This document shows positions 33,715 to 42,498 of a stretch of 64,000 bases of DNA, piece after piece. Where the stretch lies: contig JAGKWQ010000001.1 of NCBI GenBank assembly GCA_021151825.1, positions 744,001-808,000 of the forward strand, read 5' to 3'. Origin of the DNA: Cellvibrionaceae bacterium. Lineage in GTDB: Bacteria; Pseudomonadota; Gammaproteobacteria; Pseudomonadales; Cellvibrionaceae. The notes beneath the pieces were generated by a model, which was given only the letters and a program-made list of their open reading frames with translations, had not been told where the DNA came from and ran no database searches. Both the position numbers and the translations under genes were made by a program. Each line of letters starts with the position of its first letter. Within the stretch, counting starts at the first letter, position 1.

Positions 33715-34380
33715 TTAGAAAAACAACGATAAGCCCAACCGCGATTCCAGATTCGTTACGCGCTTGCTTTCACCAAATAATTCATGCTCAAAACTATGGC
33801 CGCGCATACTTAAATCCAGCGCCAACCAATCAGTCCCATAAAAGCGCAAGCCGGCGCCGATACTGGTGGTGAAATAATCTTTACCGGCGAAGTCGGTATT
33901 TCCACCCCCCAACATAATGTAGAAGTGATTGTTAAAACTCCACTTATCGGAGATATACACTTGCCCGTGCAAAAAGTTGTAGCCGAGTGACAAATTGTAA
34001 TAGCTGATATCGCGTTGATCATCTGTGAGTAATTCAACACCACCACTCAATAATTCGTAACTGGTTTTTTCTGTTTTGCTCACGCCATACGCAGCTTCCA
34101 CAAAAAAATCTTCGGTGATGTGATAGGCAAAAGTAATTCCCTGGACATCATTCGTGCCAAAATCCTCCACGCTGAGCAAACCAAAAAACGCGCCCATCTC
34201 AAAGTTTTCACTGTCGAGATCATCTTCTTTTATCGTGCGACGTTTGATGTCGGGCGTAATGATTTGCCCAAGCTCATCATCGTCTTGCTCGTCATCTTCC
34301 TGGGCAAACGCAAAACTGCTAACACTGGAAACACCAGCGAGTAATGCGATCAGAAAAAGACGTTGAAACCAAGTTTCCAT
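33715..34380 (-). CDS. Outer-membrane beta-barrel protein (OmpA/OMP_myx_plus-like)
   Basis: This encodes 221 residues. Signal peptide METWFQRLFLIALLAGVSSV...FAFA|Q, then an acidic Asp/Glu linker (QEDDEQDDDELG) and an eight-strand-like barrel ending in LGLSLFF with C-terminal Phe. It resembles its upstream neighbour (34350-35150) in the barrel half, for example FFVEAAYGVSKTEK and YISDKWSFNNHFYIMLGGG. The start overlaps the end of that gene by 31 bases. It presumably inserts in the outer membrane as part of the redox module; its cargo is unknown. Confidence 0.75.
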   Translation of the reverse strand: METWFQRLFLIALLAGVSSVSSFAFAQEDDEQDDDELGQIITPDIKRRTIKEDDLDSENFEMGAFFGLLSVEDFGTNDVQGITFAYHITEDFFVEAAYGVSKTEKTSYELLSGGVELLTDDQRDISYYNLSLGYNFLHGQVYISDKWSFNNHFYIMLGGGNTDFAGKDYFTTSIGAGLRFYGTDWLALDLSMRGHSFEHELFGESKRVTNLESRLGLSLFF

Positions 34381-35150
34381 TCATTAACCTCTTCATTGGT
34401 ATTGCGGCTGGTGAGCACATAGTGGTTAACGTATTCCACGCGCATAAAAAACCGGCCAGTGATGTGTATGTAAGTACCCAGGCTCGCTTGTAATACATTG
34501 TCTTCGCGATCCTCGGTTTGCACGAGAGTAGAACTTGGATAGGTTTTGATTTTGCCGCCGCCCATACTAAAAAACGGCGAGGCACGCCATTCCGGAAATG
34601 GCTGGAACAATAAAGCGCCGGTAATAATTTCGCTATCGGAAAATTTGCCCGTGTTATCAGAGAAACGAATTTCAGCCGATAGATTTTTAGTAAAGCGGTA
34701 ACCGAGATTCAAGGTCATGCTATCGGCACCATCGAAATCACCATAGGCCGCGCCGATTTCAAAACGATTCACCAGATAATCCGCTTGTTTACTATCCGGA
34801 AATTCCGGTTTGCTGCCATCAAGTGCCAGTGTGAATTGCATGTCGTCGCGCTTGATCCAACCGACAATGCCGCGTTTGGTTTTGATTTTGATCCATTCGG
34901 TACGGCTTTTTAACAGGGTAATAATTTCTTCGCGTTCGACGACATGAAAAATGGGATAGCCGCGCCCCGGGCCTGAATACACATTGATAAAGGCATCATC
35001 CACGCTGACTTGCAGTGGTTCATCCGACGCAAACCAGTTGCTGAACCAGTGTTGCGCCCACGCAGGATGACTGCACAATAATAAGCAGCAGAAAAAAAAT
35101 CGGTAAAAACGCGGGCGTTTTTGTTGTTGTGATGCGCCGAAAATCGTCAT
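34350..35150 (-). CDS. SH3-domain plus outer-membrane beta-barrel protein
   Basis: This encodes 266 residues. A signal peptide ends near AWA/Q, then a bacterial SH3-like domain covers about residues 48-105 (DAFINVYSGPGRGYPIFHVV, then GIVGWIKRDDM). A beta barrel follows from about residue 125 (FEIGAAYGDFDGADSMTLN) and ends KLGFNVFF with terminal Phe. The SH3 part could bind peptidoglycan, the barrel the outer membrane. It starts 6 bases after the stop of the HzsA-like gene. Confidence 0.78.
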   Translation of the reverse strand: MTIFGASQQQKRPRFYRFFFCCLLLCSHPAWAQHWFSNWFASDEPLQVSVDDAFINVYSGPGRGYPIFHVVEREEIITLLKSRTEWIKIKTKRGIVGWIKRDDMQFTLALDGSKPEFPDSKQADYLVNRFEIGAAYGDFDGADSMTLNLGYRFTKNLSAEIRFSDNTGKFSDSEIITGALLFQPFPEWRASPFFSMGGGKIKTYPSSTLVQTEDREDNVLQASLGTYIHITGRFFMRVEYVNHYVLTSRNTNEEVNEWKLGFNVFF

Positions 35151-35156
35151 TGAAAA

Positions 35157-38072
35157 TCAGTCTACCGAGTCAAAAGGATTGTTGTAATAAGCCGCGCGTA
35201 TATCCAGCCATTCTGATAATAATTTCAATTCACTCGCGTTTAAAAAACCGCGATGATCCACCGTGTCTGTTGCCGCATTAAAATTGTTGAAGCGCCCGAA
35301 GAATTGCGCACTGGCGCGCGCGCCACCCACTTTCATACTGGAATCAACACCTATTTGCCGGGTCAACGGAATTGGATTGCCTTCACCATCCAGCACCAGT
35401 ACTGTTTCAACCTGCCCTAGCTCATTGGTGATGTCTTGTTCCACAAAAGGACAGTCAGCTACCCCGTTGCAGGTGGGATTATTGTCAGCATCCAGAGTCA
35501 CGCTACATTCGGGAATTGAATCTTCATCCACTTCAAATTCACACACCGGAATATTATCGGTTAAACCGGCGCCGTCATCCGTAAGAATCTGCCGCAAATC
35601 AGCTGTCAATAATTCTCGATAGGATGTCATGTGGGCGTTATTGGCATCCGATGGCTGACGGGTCAACTCTAGCTGACCGGCAGGAATCTGCACAAGCGCA
35701 TTGCCATTGTTATCCACCGTATCGCGACTGTGGCAACCGGTGCAGCGACGCTCCTCGCCATTAACAACGCGGCTACGCTCCCATAATGGCTGGATGTGGG
35801 TTTCATAGTTGATGATGACACGGCAGAGACTATTCCAGCCATCCGGGTCCATGCAGGCTTCCGATGTTGGTGCAACAATTTGCGTTGGGTCGTCTGCTAA
35901 CGCCGCGTAGCGATACTCAAAACTGGCGTCACGCGGACGCACAGCCGGGTCAGTCCATTCATCGTTAAAGACAATATCCACACTCGGGGCACGCTGTGCG
36001 ACAGGTGCGCAAGTCGCAGCATTGCCTGGAGTAAGGCAGAAGGTTGAACGGGTGGCGAACTCCGCCATGGTCTCGCCCATAGCCGGGGCGATAGGTGTAC
36101 CCAACGCATCGAACCGCAGGGTGTTCAGGAATGATACGCCGCTGGTTGCCGCACCTTTATTCAACGCCGCCGCTTCCGCATCAGAACGGCCATGGGCGAC
36201 ATCGTTCTGGTTGTTGTGGCAACCGTTGCATTCGCGCACTTCACCGGGGCGCAATTGCAGCCAGTTATTGTGCACCGCACCGATGCGCCGGCCATTGGCA
36301 TCCAGCACTTCAAGAGTAAATGCCACATCCGCCGGGACTTTTACTTTGACCGAGCCATCCGGCTCTATAGGTGCATAACCGAGAATTTCGCGCATAACAT
36401 TACCGCTGACACCAAAGGCAGTTCCCTGGAAATCGAGTGTGTCCTCATCGGGCATGGAGACTGCTTTGATCAAGCGGAGAAATCTGGCAGGACGTGCCGT
36501 TGCAGGCGCTGCAGCCATCGCCGCCAGATCCGCTGGCGCCCCAGCCATGCCGTAACGGCTGAAGGTTCCGTCGATGTCGTAAACGCTGCGAATATGCAGG
36601 ACACCTACCGCTTCCTGGGCTAACTGGGTATCAACGTCCGGACGCAGGAACGTTGGCGGAGTGATTTTTTCCAGAGAAACGGCATCGGTATACATAACTC
36701 CATCTTTAGCCAAAACCACCGGTTGTTGGGTTTGGGCAACGGTGTTGTAAATCCATATACCGTAGAACGGATCTGCTTCGCGAATATCCGGAATCGCCAG
36801 ATTCGTTTCTGTACAGGGCAACAGACGCAGAGTAACCGGCTCTTCCAGGCGGCACTGGCTCCAACTGACCAGCAGGCGATTGGTACCGTCATACAACGGA
36901 TAAAGCGAGGCAAAACGACCATGCACGGAAATCTCGTTTTCGCCCTCACGGATATTTACCGGCAATATCGAAATACGGCTTTGGCCACTTGTCCCACCCC
37001 CACTTGCTCCAGGGACCGCGCGTTCGTTTTCGCTGAAATGCGCACCATCGATAACCACCATATCGCCACCGAGCAGCGCATCGTTAGGCTTGAGGATTCC
37101 GGCGATGCGGCCGTCGGGCATCGGGTTCAGGTTGAACAGGCGCGGTGTACTTTGGGTGGCATCTTCCGGTTCGCCATTCAGGCTGTCGTAACCGTAATAA
37201 ATCTGGCTGTTGGTGCCATCAGGGTTAACAGTATAAAAACTGAGATTGTTGTGCCCGTTGCGATCCCAGCGTGTGTAAAACACGCGACCATCCGGCAATA
37301 CCCCAGGTTGGATATCGTGGCTTTGGTTGTAGGTGATTTGCTGGATGTCAGTACCATCGTCCTTCATGGTATGCAGCACGTACGCGGGGCGATTGCGATT
37401 GCCTTCCACGCCGGCGGAATATTGCGGCTTACCGTCATCGAGCAATATTGCCTTGCTGCGTGTTTGCCGCGTGGATGCAAACAGGATGCGGCCATCCGGT
37501 AAATAACGCGGCGCAACATCTTGCCCGGCCTCAGCAACGATATCGGTACTGATAATGCGGCGGAGCACTTTGGTTTGCAGATGGTATTCCCAGATGTTCC
37601 AGGTGGGCTGCTCGTCGTCATCCGCATCAGGAATTTCCGGTGCGCGCATGGCGAATACCAGGCGATTACCATCGGGATGTACCGAAATATCCTTCACATC
37701 GTATAAAGGGCCATCAGGGTAATCGGCGACCGGAAAGTTTTCTTTGGGGAATGCCGCCGAGCTGATATCCACTGGCGTTGCCAGGGCAGTCGCGCGATCT
37801 TTCAAAATCAGTTTGGCGCCGGGATTAAAGGCGGCCTGGTCGAATACATCAGAAAATACCGGATCACCATCTTCATCAATGGGGATGGGGCGCTCCACAT
37901 AAGCGATGGGCAAATCAACCACCACCGGGTCCGGTTTTTGACCACCATCTGCACTGCCACCGCCACCTCCGCCGCATCCTGACAATGCAGCAATCACCAT
38001 CACGCAGGTAATGCTGCGCAGTGAAAACCAATCCTTAAAAGTGGACAGAAAAATACCCCATTCGCGTTTCAT
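35157..38072 (-). CDS. HzsA-like lipoprotein with beta-propeller and two CxxCH haem motifs
   Basis: This encodes 971 residues. A lipobox (VIAALSGC|GG) is followed by a poly-Gly linker and a PD40/WD40-like propeller with repeated HPDGNRLVF, LPDGRILFAST, LPDGRVFYTRW and MPDGRIAGI (about 130-340). Next is a region like the middle domain of hydrazine synthase alpha subunit, with ECNGCHNNQNDVAHGR near residue 615, and CTGCHSRDT near 777. Two c-type haems are therefore likely. Hydrazine synthesis itself is not expected, since the beta and gamma subunits are missing and similar proteins are widespread in non-anammox bacteria. It starts the leftward envelope operon and diverges from another haem-protein operon. 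It could serve electron transfer or redox sensing at the cell surface. Confidence 0.75.
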   Translation of the reverse strand: MKREWGIFLSTFKDWFSLRSITCVMVIAALSGCGGGGGGSADGGQKPDPVVVDLPIAYVERPIPIDEDGDPVFSDVFDQAAFNPGAKLILKDRATALATPVDISSAAFPKENFPVADYPDGPLYDVKDISVHPDGNRLVFAMRAPEIPDADDDEQPTWNIWEYHLQTKVLRRIISTDIVAEAGQDVAPRYLPDGRILFASTRQTRSKAILLDDGKPQYSAGVEGNRNRPAYVLHTMKDDGTDIQQITYNQSHDIQPGVLPDGRVFYTRWDRNGHNNLSFYTVNPDGTNSQIYYGYDSLNGEPEDATQSTPRLFNLNPMPDGRIAGILKPNDALLGGDMVVIDGAHFSENERAVPGASGGGTSGQSRISILPVNIREGENEISVHGRFASLYPLYDGTNRLLVSWSQCRLEEPVTLRLLPCTETNLAIPDIREADPFYGIWIYNTVAQTQQPVVLAKDGVMYTDAVSLEKITPPTFLRPDVDTQLAQEAVGVLHIRSVYDIDGTFSRYGMAGAPADLAAMAAAPATARPARFLRLIKAVSMPDEDTLDFQGTAFGVSGNVMREILGYAPIEPDGSVKVKVPADVAFTLEVLDANGRRIGAVHNNWLQLRPGEVRECNGCHNNQNDVAHGRSDAEAAALNKGAATSGVSFLNTLRFDALGTPIAPAMGETMAEFATRSTFCLTPGNAATCAPVAQRAPSVDIVFNDEWTDPAVRPRDASFEYRYAALADDPTQIVAPTSEACMDPDGWNSLCRVIINYETHIQPLWERSRVVNGEERRCTGCHSRDTVDNNGNALVQIPAGQLELTRQPSDANNAHMTSYRELLTADLRQILTDDGAGLTDNIPVCEFEVDEDSIPECSVTLDADNNPTCNGVADCPFVEQDITNELGQVETVLVLDGEGNPIPLTRQIGVDSSMKVGGARASAQFFGRFNNFNAATDTVDHRGFLNASELKLLSEWLDIRAAYYNNPFDSVD

Positions 38073-38687
38073 AAGCCGCTGCCGAAAATGTAATAAAGCG
38101 ATTCGTCGAGTTTATTCAAAACCTACGCCAATCAATATTCGCTTTCCAAATACTAGCCAAGGGCGCGACATTCATCTGATTCTGCAAAGGCCAATGTGAG
38201 ACGTGTCTCACTTTTTCAAGGTCGGCATTATCATTTGCATAACACCGCTATGCATGAACCAGTTCACATCCTGCCGGTTCACATCCTAAAGTGACAATTT
38301 GTGCCACTTATGATGCATTCGGGAATCCGATTAACGGTCAGCCGGTCCGCGCCAAAAGCGCTAAAATTCTCACTTTCAGAGTGACAAGAGATGCCGCAAA
38401 GGAGAACTGATTCTAATTCTGGACGCATCCTTGCCGATACCGCTTTTTGCCGCCGTTGTTAGGCATATTCACTGCATAGTGCGAGCAAGCATCATCGCGC
38501 GATTAATATTGTTCGATAGCGCGACGTCGATAAACAGCATTTGATAAAACATCATTAGTTAAGCTTAAAACAACAAGAGGACAGCATTGCGCCAGGGATT
38601 CTCCGGAATGAACGAATCACACCGGAATACATTACCCCTTGCCGCGACTATCTGCCTGTTCCACAACAACACAGTATTTCAACAACC
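38073..38687. promoter_or_regulatory. Divergent promoter region of the two envelope redox operons
   Basis: This 615-bp region has no convincing gene. Operator-like elements are visible. GTGAGAC-GT-GTCTCAC is a 7-bp inverted repeat at 38196-38211. Two tandem 15-bp units (CCAGTTCACATCCTG, then CCGGTTCACATCCTA) lie at 38259-38288. AAGTG...CACTT arms occur around 38290-38310. No -35/-10 pair can be named with confidence. Confidence 0.5.
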
Positions 38688-38726
38688 ATGTTTGCTGCAG
38701 ATGTAGCAATTGATCGGGGGCACATT

Positions 38727-39962
38727 GTGACCACTCCTCCTACCTTATTTCGCCGGCTGGCGCATTACCTGCCAGCCGGATTACTGACCTTGACGCTCGC
38801 CACAGCGGATGCAACTGCAGGCTCGCGCGAACAGGCATTACAAATCCACAACCGCGTTGCCGGCATTCCGCCGAGCGAAGCCGTGCTATTACAAATGGCG
38901 GCGCAAATCGATGCAGGCCAAACCGCTGAAGCCGTTAAAATCGCCATGAATAACGAGGCGTTCTACAGCGTCACGCTCAAGAATATGGCGACGCCCTGGA
39001 CCAACCGCGACCAAACAGTGTTTGCCCCGCTAAACGATTATGTGGCGACGATTATCGGTTTGGTTCGCGACGATGCCGATTTCCGCACCGCGCTTTACGA
39101 CGATGTGATTTACACCAGTAATGCCACTGGCTTGCCTGCGTATTCCAATAGCAATAACAGCCATTACGAATCGATTGAATCCCAGGGCGTCAGCCTGAAA
39201 GACACCCTGGTACGCCGCACCCAATCGACAGTCAACGGGCTTCCCGCAGAAGCGACTTCCGGCGTGATCACCAGCCGCGCGGCCGCCAAGGCGTTTTTTA
39301 TTGCCGGCACCAATCGCGCCATGTTCCGCTTCACGCTACTCAATCACCTTTGCCGCGACCTTGAGCAAGTGCACGACACCTCGCTGGTGCCGGATTTTAT
39401 TCGGCAAGATGTCAGCCGCAGTCCTGGTGGCGATAGCCGTGTGTTCCTCAATAACTGCATCGGCTGCCATAACGGCATGGACCCAATGGCCAAAGCCTAC
39501 GCCTATTATGATTACGAATTCGATATCAATGCTGATCCCGATGGTATTAACGGCGCCATCCACTACAACACCGAAGGTACTATCGACCCGGATACCAATT
39601 CGCGAGTGGAAAAGAAATACCGCATCAACAGTTCTACCTTCAAACCCGGCTACGTCACCACCAACGACAACTGGTTGAACTACTGGCGCAAAGGCCAGAA
39701 CAGCTACTTGGGCTGGGGCTGGAATTCCCCATCGCTGACCGGTGCAGGTACCGGTGCAAAATCTATGAATATGGAAATCGCCCACTCCAAAGCATTCGCC
39801 AGTTGCCAGGTAGAAAAAGTCTTCCAAAACGTTTGCCTGCGCAAACCGGGTGATGCCACTGACCGCGCCAAAATCGAGGAATTTACCCAGAGCTTTGCCG
39901 CCAATAACTACAAGTTGAAGCAGGTGTTTATCGACACCGCCAGCTACTGCAAAGGCCAATAA
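38727..39962 (+). CDS. Exported monohaem protein (DUF1585-like, planctomycete-type cytochrome relative)
   Basis: This encodes 411 residues from the GTG at 38727, preferred because CGGGGG precedes it; an ATG in frame at 38688 is the alternative. A signal peptide (LPAGLLTLTLATADATA|G) is followed by a helical domain and one c-type motif, FLNNCIGCHNGMDPMAKAYAYYD near residue 245. The last 150 residues include a Trp-rich stretch (NWLNYWRKGQNSYLGWGW). The CHxGMDP context is that of DUF1585/DUF1588-type proteins. It starts a three-gene rightward operon, 11 bases before the next gene. Its redox partner is unknown. Confidence 0.7.
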   Translation: MTTPPTLFRRLAHYLPAGLLTLTLATADATAGSREQALQIHNRVAGIPPSEAVLLQMAAQIDAGQTAEAVKIAMNNEAFYSVTLKNMATPWTNRDQTVFAPLNDYVATIIGLVRDDADFRTALYDDVIYTSNATGLPAYSNSNNSHYESIESQGVSLKDTLVRRTQSTVNGLPAEATSGVITSRAAAKAFFIAGTNRAMFRFTLLNHLCRDLEQVHDTSLVPDFIRQDVSRSPGGDSRVFLNNCIGCHNGMDPMAKAYAYYDYEFDINADPDGINGAIHYNTEGTIDPDTNSRVEKKYRINSSTFKPGYVTTNDNWLNYWRKGQNSYLGWGWNSPSLTGAGTGAKSMNMEIAHSKAFASCQVEKVFQNVCLRKPGDATDRAKIEEFTQSFAANNYKLKQVFIDTASYCKGQ

Positions 39963-39973
39963 GGGGAAAGACG

Positions 39974-42487
39974 ATGAACACGATTCACATTCGCCCCGGC
40001 TTGCTGGTACTCGGATTACTGCTAACAGCCCTGATGGGTTGCGGTTCCGGTTCTGGCTCAAAAACTGAAACCAACCCGAATACTAACCCCGGCAACGGCA
40101 ACGGCGGGGAATTCAGCTACAAAGGCAACAATCCGGCAGCGACAGCCGACATCACCAAATTCCAGAACAATGTGTGGATTAACATCGCCCGCGAAAACCG
40201 GTGCGGCGGCTGCCATGTACAGGGCAAGCAAGCACCGGAATTCAGCCGCGGTGATGATATCAATCTGGCTTACGCTGCCGTGATCGATAACGGTCTGGTA
40301 TCGCTGGGCAATCCGGCACAATCGCGTCTGGTCACCAAAGTTGCATCCGGGCATAACTGCTGGTTGGCAGACCCGGTCGCCTGTGGCGACATCATGACCA
40401 CCTGGATTACCGCCTGGGCAGGCAACACTGGCACGACTGCGAATAGCGTGGTACTGACACCCCCGGCCGAGAAAGATGTCAGCAGCAGCAAAACCTATCC
40501 TGCCAGTGCTGCCGGTTTCTCTACTACGGTTTACCCGTTATTGTCCCAATACTGTGCTCAATGCCACAGCGAAAGCGCGCTGACCCGCCAGCAACCTTAC
40601 TTTGCCAGCAGTCGTGTCGACACCGCGTATGAAGCTGCAAAAACACGCATGCGCCTGGATAACCCCGCCGCATCGCGCTTTGTACAACGCCTTGCCGGTG
40701 ACGGTCACAACTGCTGGAGCAATTGCAGCCAAAACGCAGCGGAAATGCAGGCAGCGATTACTACCTTTGCCAACAGCATCATGCCGGTTACCGTCGATCC
40801 GGAACTGGTCATCAGTAAAGCCGTTGGCCTGGGCGATGCATTTGTGGTGAGTAGTGGTGGCCGGATCGATACCGACATCATCGCCAAATACGAATTCAAA
40901 ACCGGCAAAGGCAGCATCGCCTACGACACCTCGGGCGTGGACCCGGTGGCCAATCTAAACCTGATCGGCAATGTCGGCTGGAGCAGTGCTTGGGGTTTGA
41001 AGTTCAGGGATACCGGTAAGGCCCAGGCTTCCACCAGCGACAGCCGCAAATTCTATGATTTGTTGCGCGCGGCCGGCGAATATTCGATTGAGGCCTGGGT
41101 AATTCCCGATAACGTGGTACAGGGCGATAACGACAACAACCCGGCCCGCATCGTCACTTATTCCGGCAGTGCGACAACGCGCAACTTCACCCTCGGCCAG
41201 TACGAGTACAACTACAGCTTTATGAACCGCACTTCGGCGAGCGACGCTAATGGGTTGCGCGAACTGGCGACAGCAGCCAATAAAGAAATTTTGCAGGCGA
41301 GCTTGCAACATGTGGTGGTGAGTTTTGACCCCATCCGTGGTCGCCGCATTTATGTGAATGGTGAATTCACTGGCGATACCGATCCGGATGCCGGCGCAGT
41401 ATTAAAAGATTGGGACAGCAGTTTTGCTCTCGCCATCGGCAACGATGTTTCCAACAATCGCCCCTGGGCTGGCAGCATTCGCTTCCTCGCGCTTCACAAG
41501 CGCGCCATGAGCGCCGCCGATATCAAAACCAACTTCAATGTGGGTGTGGGCGCAAAATACCTGTTGCTGTTTAACGTATCGGAACTCGTCGGCACACCAC
41601 TGAGTTTTATCGTGTTCGATGTGCAGCAATTTGACGATTACGCCTATTTGTTCAGCTCACCGTTCTTCACCAATCTGGGCGAACAAAAAGTCTCGGGTGA
41701 AATTGATCTAAAAGGCCTGCGTATTGGTGTCAACGGCGTTGAAGCCCATGTTGGTCAGGTATTCGCCCATCTGGACACTAAAATCAGTGCCGCACAAATG
41801 GTTGATGGCCGCCAAACCCTTTCTACACTCGGCACGATTGTGGAGATGAAACAAGGGCCGGATCAGGACCAGTTCTTCCTGACCTTTGACCAGATCGGCA
41901 CCCATCATTACAACCGCACCGAGGTTGTTGTGCCGCCACCGGCAACACCGGCGGATATTCCCGGCCAGGCCCATATTGGCCTGCGCAATTTTGCCGAAAT
42001 CAACGCAACGTTATCGGCGCTAACCGGCGTGAGTAAAACCAACGCCGCCGTGCGCGCGACCTACACCAAAGTTGAACAGCAGTTGCCAACACTGACCAAC
42101 ATCGAAGGCTTCCTCGCCGCCCAACAAATGGGGATCACACAACTGGCCGTGTCTTATTGCAACGCGCTGGTGGATGACGCCAGCTTGCGCAGCAGCTATT
42201 TCAGCGGCTTCAACTTTGGCGCTAACGCCGGCAGCGCGTTCAGTGCCAGCGGCCGCAACCAGATTATCGACCCATTGATGAAAAACCTGCTCGCAGGCGA
42301 TATAGCATCCGGCGGCGCCCTGAGTAACCAGGCAGACCCGCTGGCGATTCGCACCGAACTCAATCTACTGATTGATCGTATGACCGCCTGCGCTGCCACG
42401 GGCAGCTGTAGCAGCAATCGCACGGCGATTACCGTTAAAGCCACCTGCGCCGCCGCAATGGGCAGCGCAATCATGTTATTGCAGTAA
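39974..42487 (+). CDS. Dihaem LamG-domain lipoprotein
   Basis: This encodes 837 residues. Lipobox LLLTALMGC|GS, then a Ser/Gly/Asn linker. The first CxxCH is in NRCGGCHVQGK (about residue 77), the second in YCAQCHSESALTRQQPYF (about 195). A LamG/concanavalin-like domain covers about 290-515 (FKTGKGSIAYDTSG; AWVIPDN; GRRIYVNGEFTGDTDPDAG; ALHKRAMSAADI). The C-terminal half is unrecognised. LamG suggests a carbohydrate or protein ligand at the cell surface. It is coupled to the monohaem gene upstream and the DUF1501-like gene downstream, with AAGGGGAA before the start. Confidence 0.75.
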   Translation: MNTIHIRPGLLVLGLLLTALMGCGSGSGSKTETNPNTNPGNGNGGEFSYKGNNPAATADITKFQNNVWINIARENRCGGCHVQGKQAPEFSRGDDINLAYAAVIDNGLVSLGNPAQSRLVTKVASGHNCWLADPVACGDIMTTWITAWAGNTGTTANSVVLTPPAEKDVSSSKTYPASAAGFSTTVYPLLSQYCAQCHSESALTRQQPYFASSRVDTAYEAAKTRMRLDNPAASRFVQRLAGDGHNCWSNCSQNAAEMQAAITTFANSIMPVTVDPELVISKAVGLGDAFVVSSGGRIDTDIIAKYEFKTGKGSIAYDTSGVDPVANLNLIGNVGWSSAWGLKFRDTGKAQASTSDSRKFYDLLRAAGEYSIEAWVIPDNVVQGDNDNNPARIVTYSGSATTRNFTLGQYEYNYSFMNRTSASDANGLRELATAANKEILQASLQHVVVSFDPIRGRRIYVNGEFTGDTDPDAGAVLKDWDSSFALAIGNDVSNNRPWAGSIRFLALHKRAMSAADIKTNFNVGVGAKYLLLFNVSELVGTPLSFIVFDVQQFDDYAYLFSSPFFTNLGEQKVSGEIDLKGLRIGVNGVEAHVGQVFAHLDTKISAAQMVDGRQTLSTLGTIVEMKQGPDQDQFFLTFDQIGTHHYNRTEVVVPPPATPADIPGQAHIGLRNFAEINATLSALTGVSKTNAAVRATYTKVEQQLPTLTNIEGFLAAQQMGITQLAVSYCNALVDDASLRSSYFSGFNFGANAGSAFSASGRNQIIDPLMKNLLAGDIASGGALSNQADPLAIRTELNLLIDRMTACAATGSCSSNRTAITVKATCAAAMGSAIMLLQ

Positions 42488-42498
42488 GGGGAACCATC

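Noticed and set aside
36723..37502. 259-residue rightward frame inside the HzsA-like gene
   Set aside because: It is antisense to a well-supported gene with lipobox, propeller repeats and haem motifs; long opposite frames are usual in this composition.
38608..38706. 32-codon leader frame before the monohaem gene
   Set aside because: No good ribosome binding site, overlaps the alternative start of the following gene, and has no regulatory features such as repeated codons.
39336..40061. 241-residue leftward frame across the monohaem and LamG genes
   Set aside because: Spans two real genes on the other strand and has no recognisable protein features.
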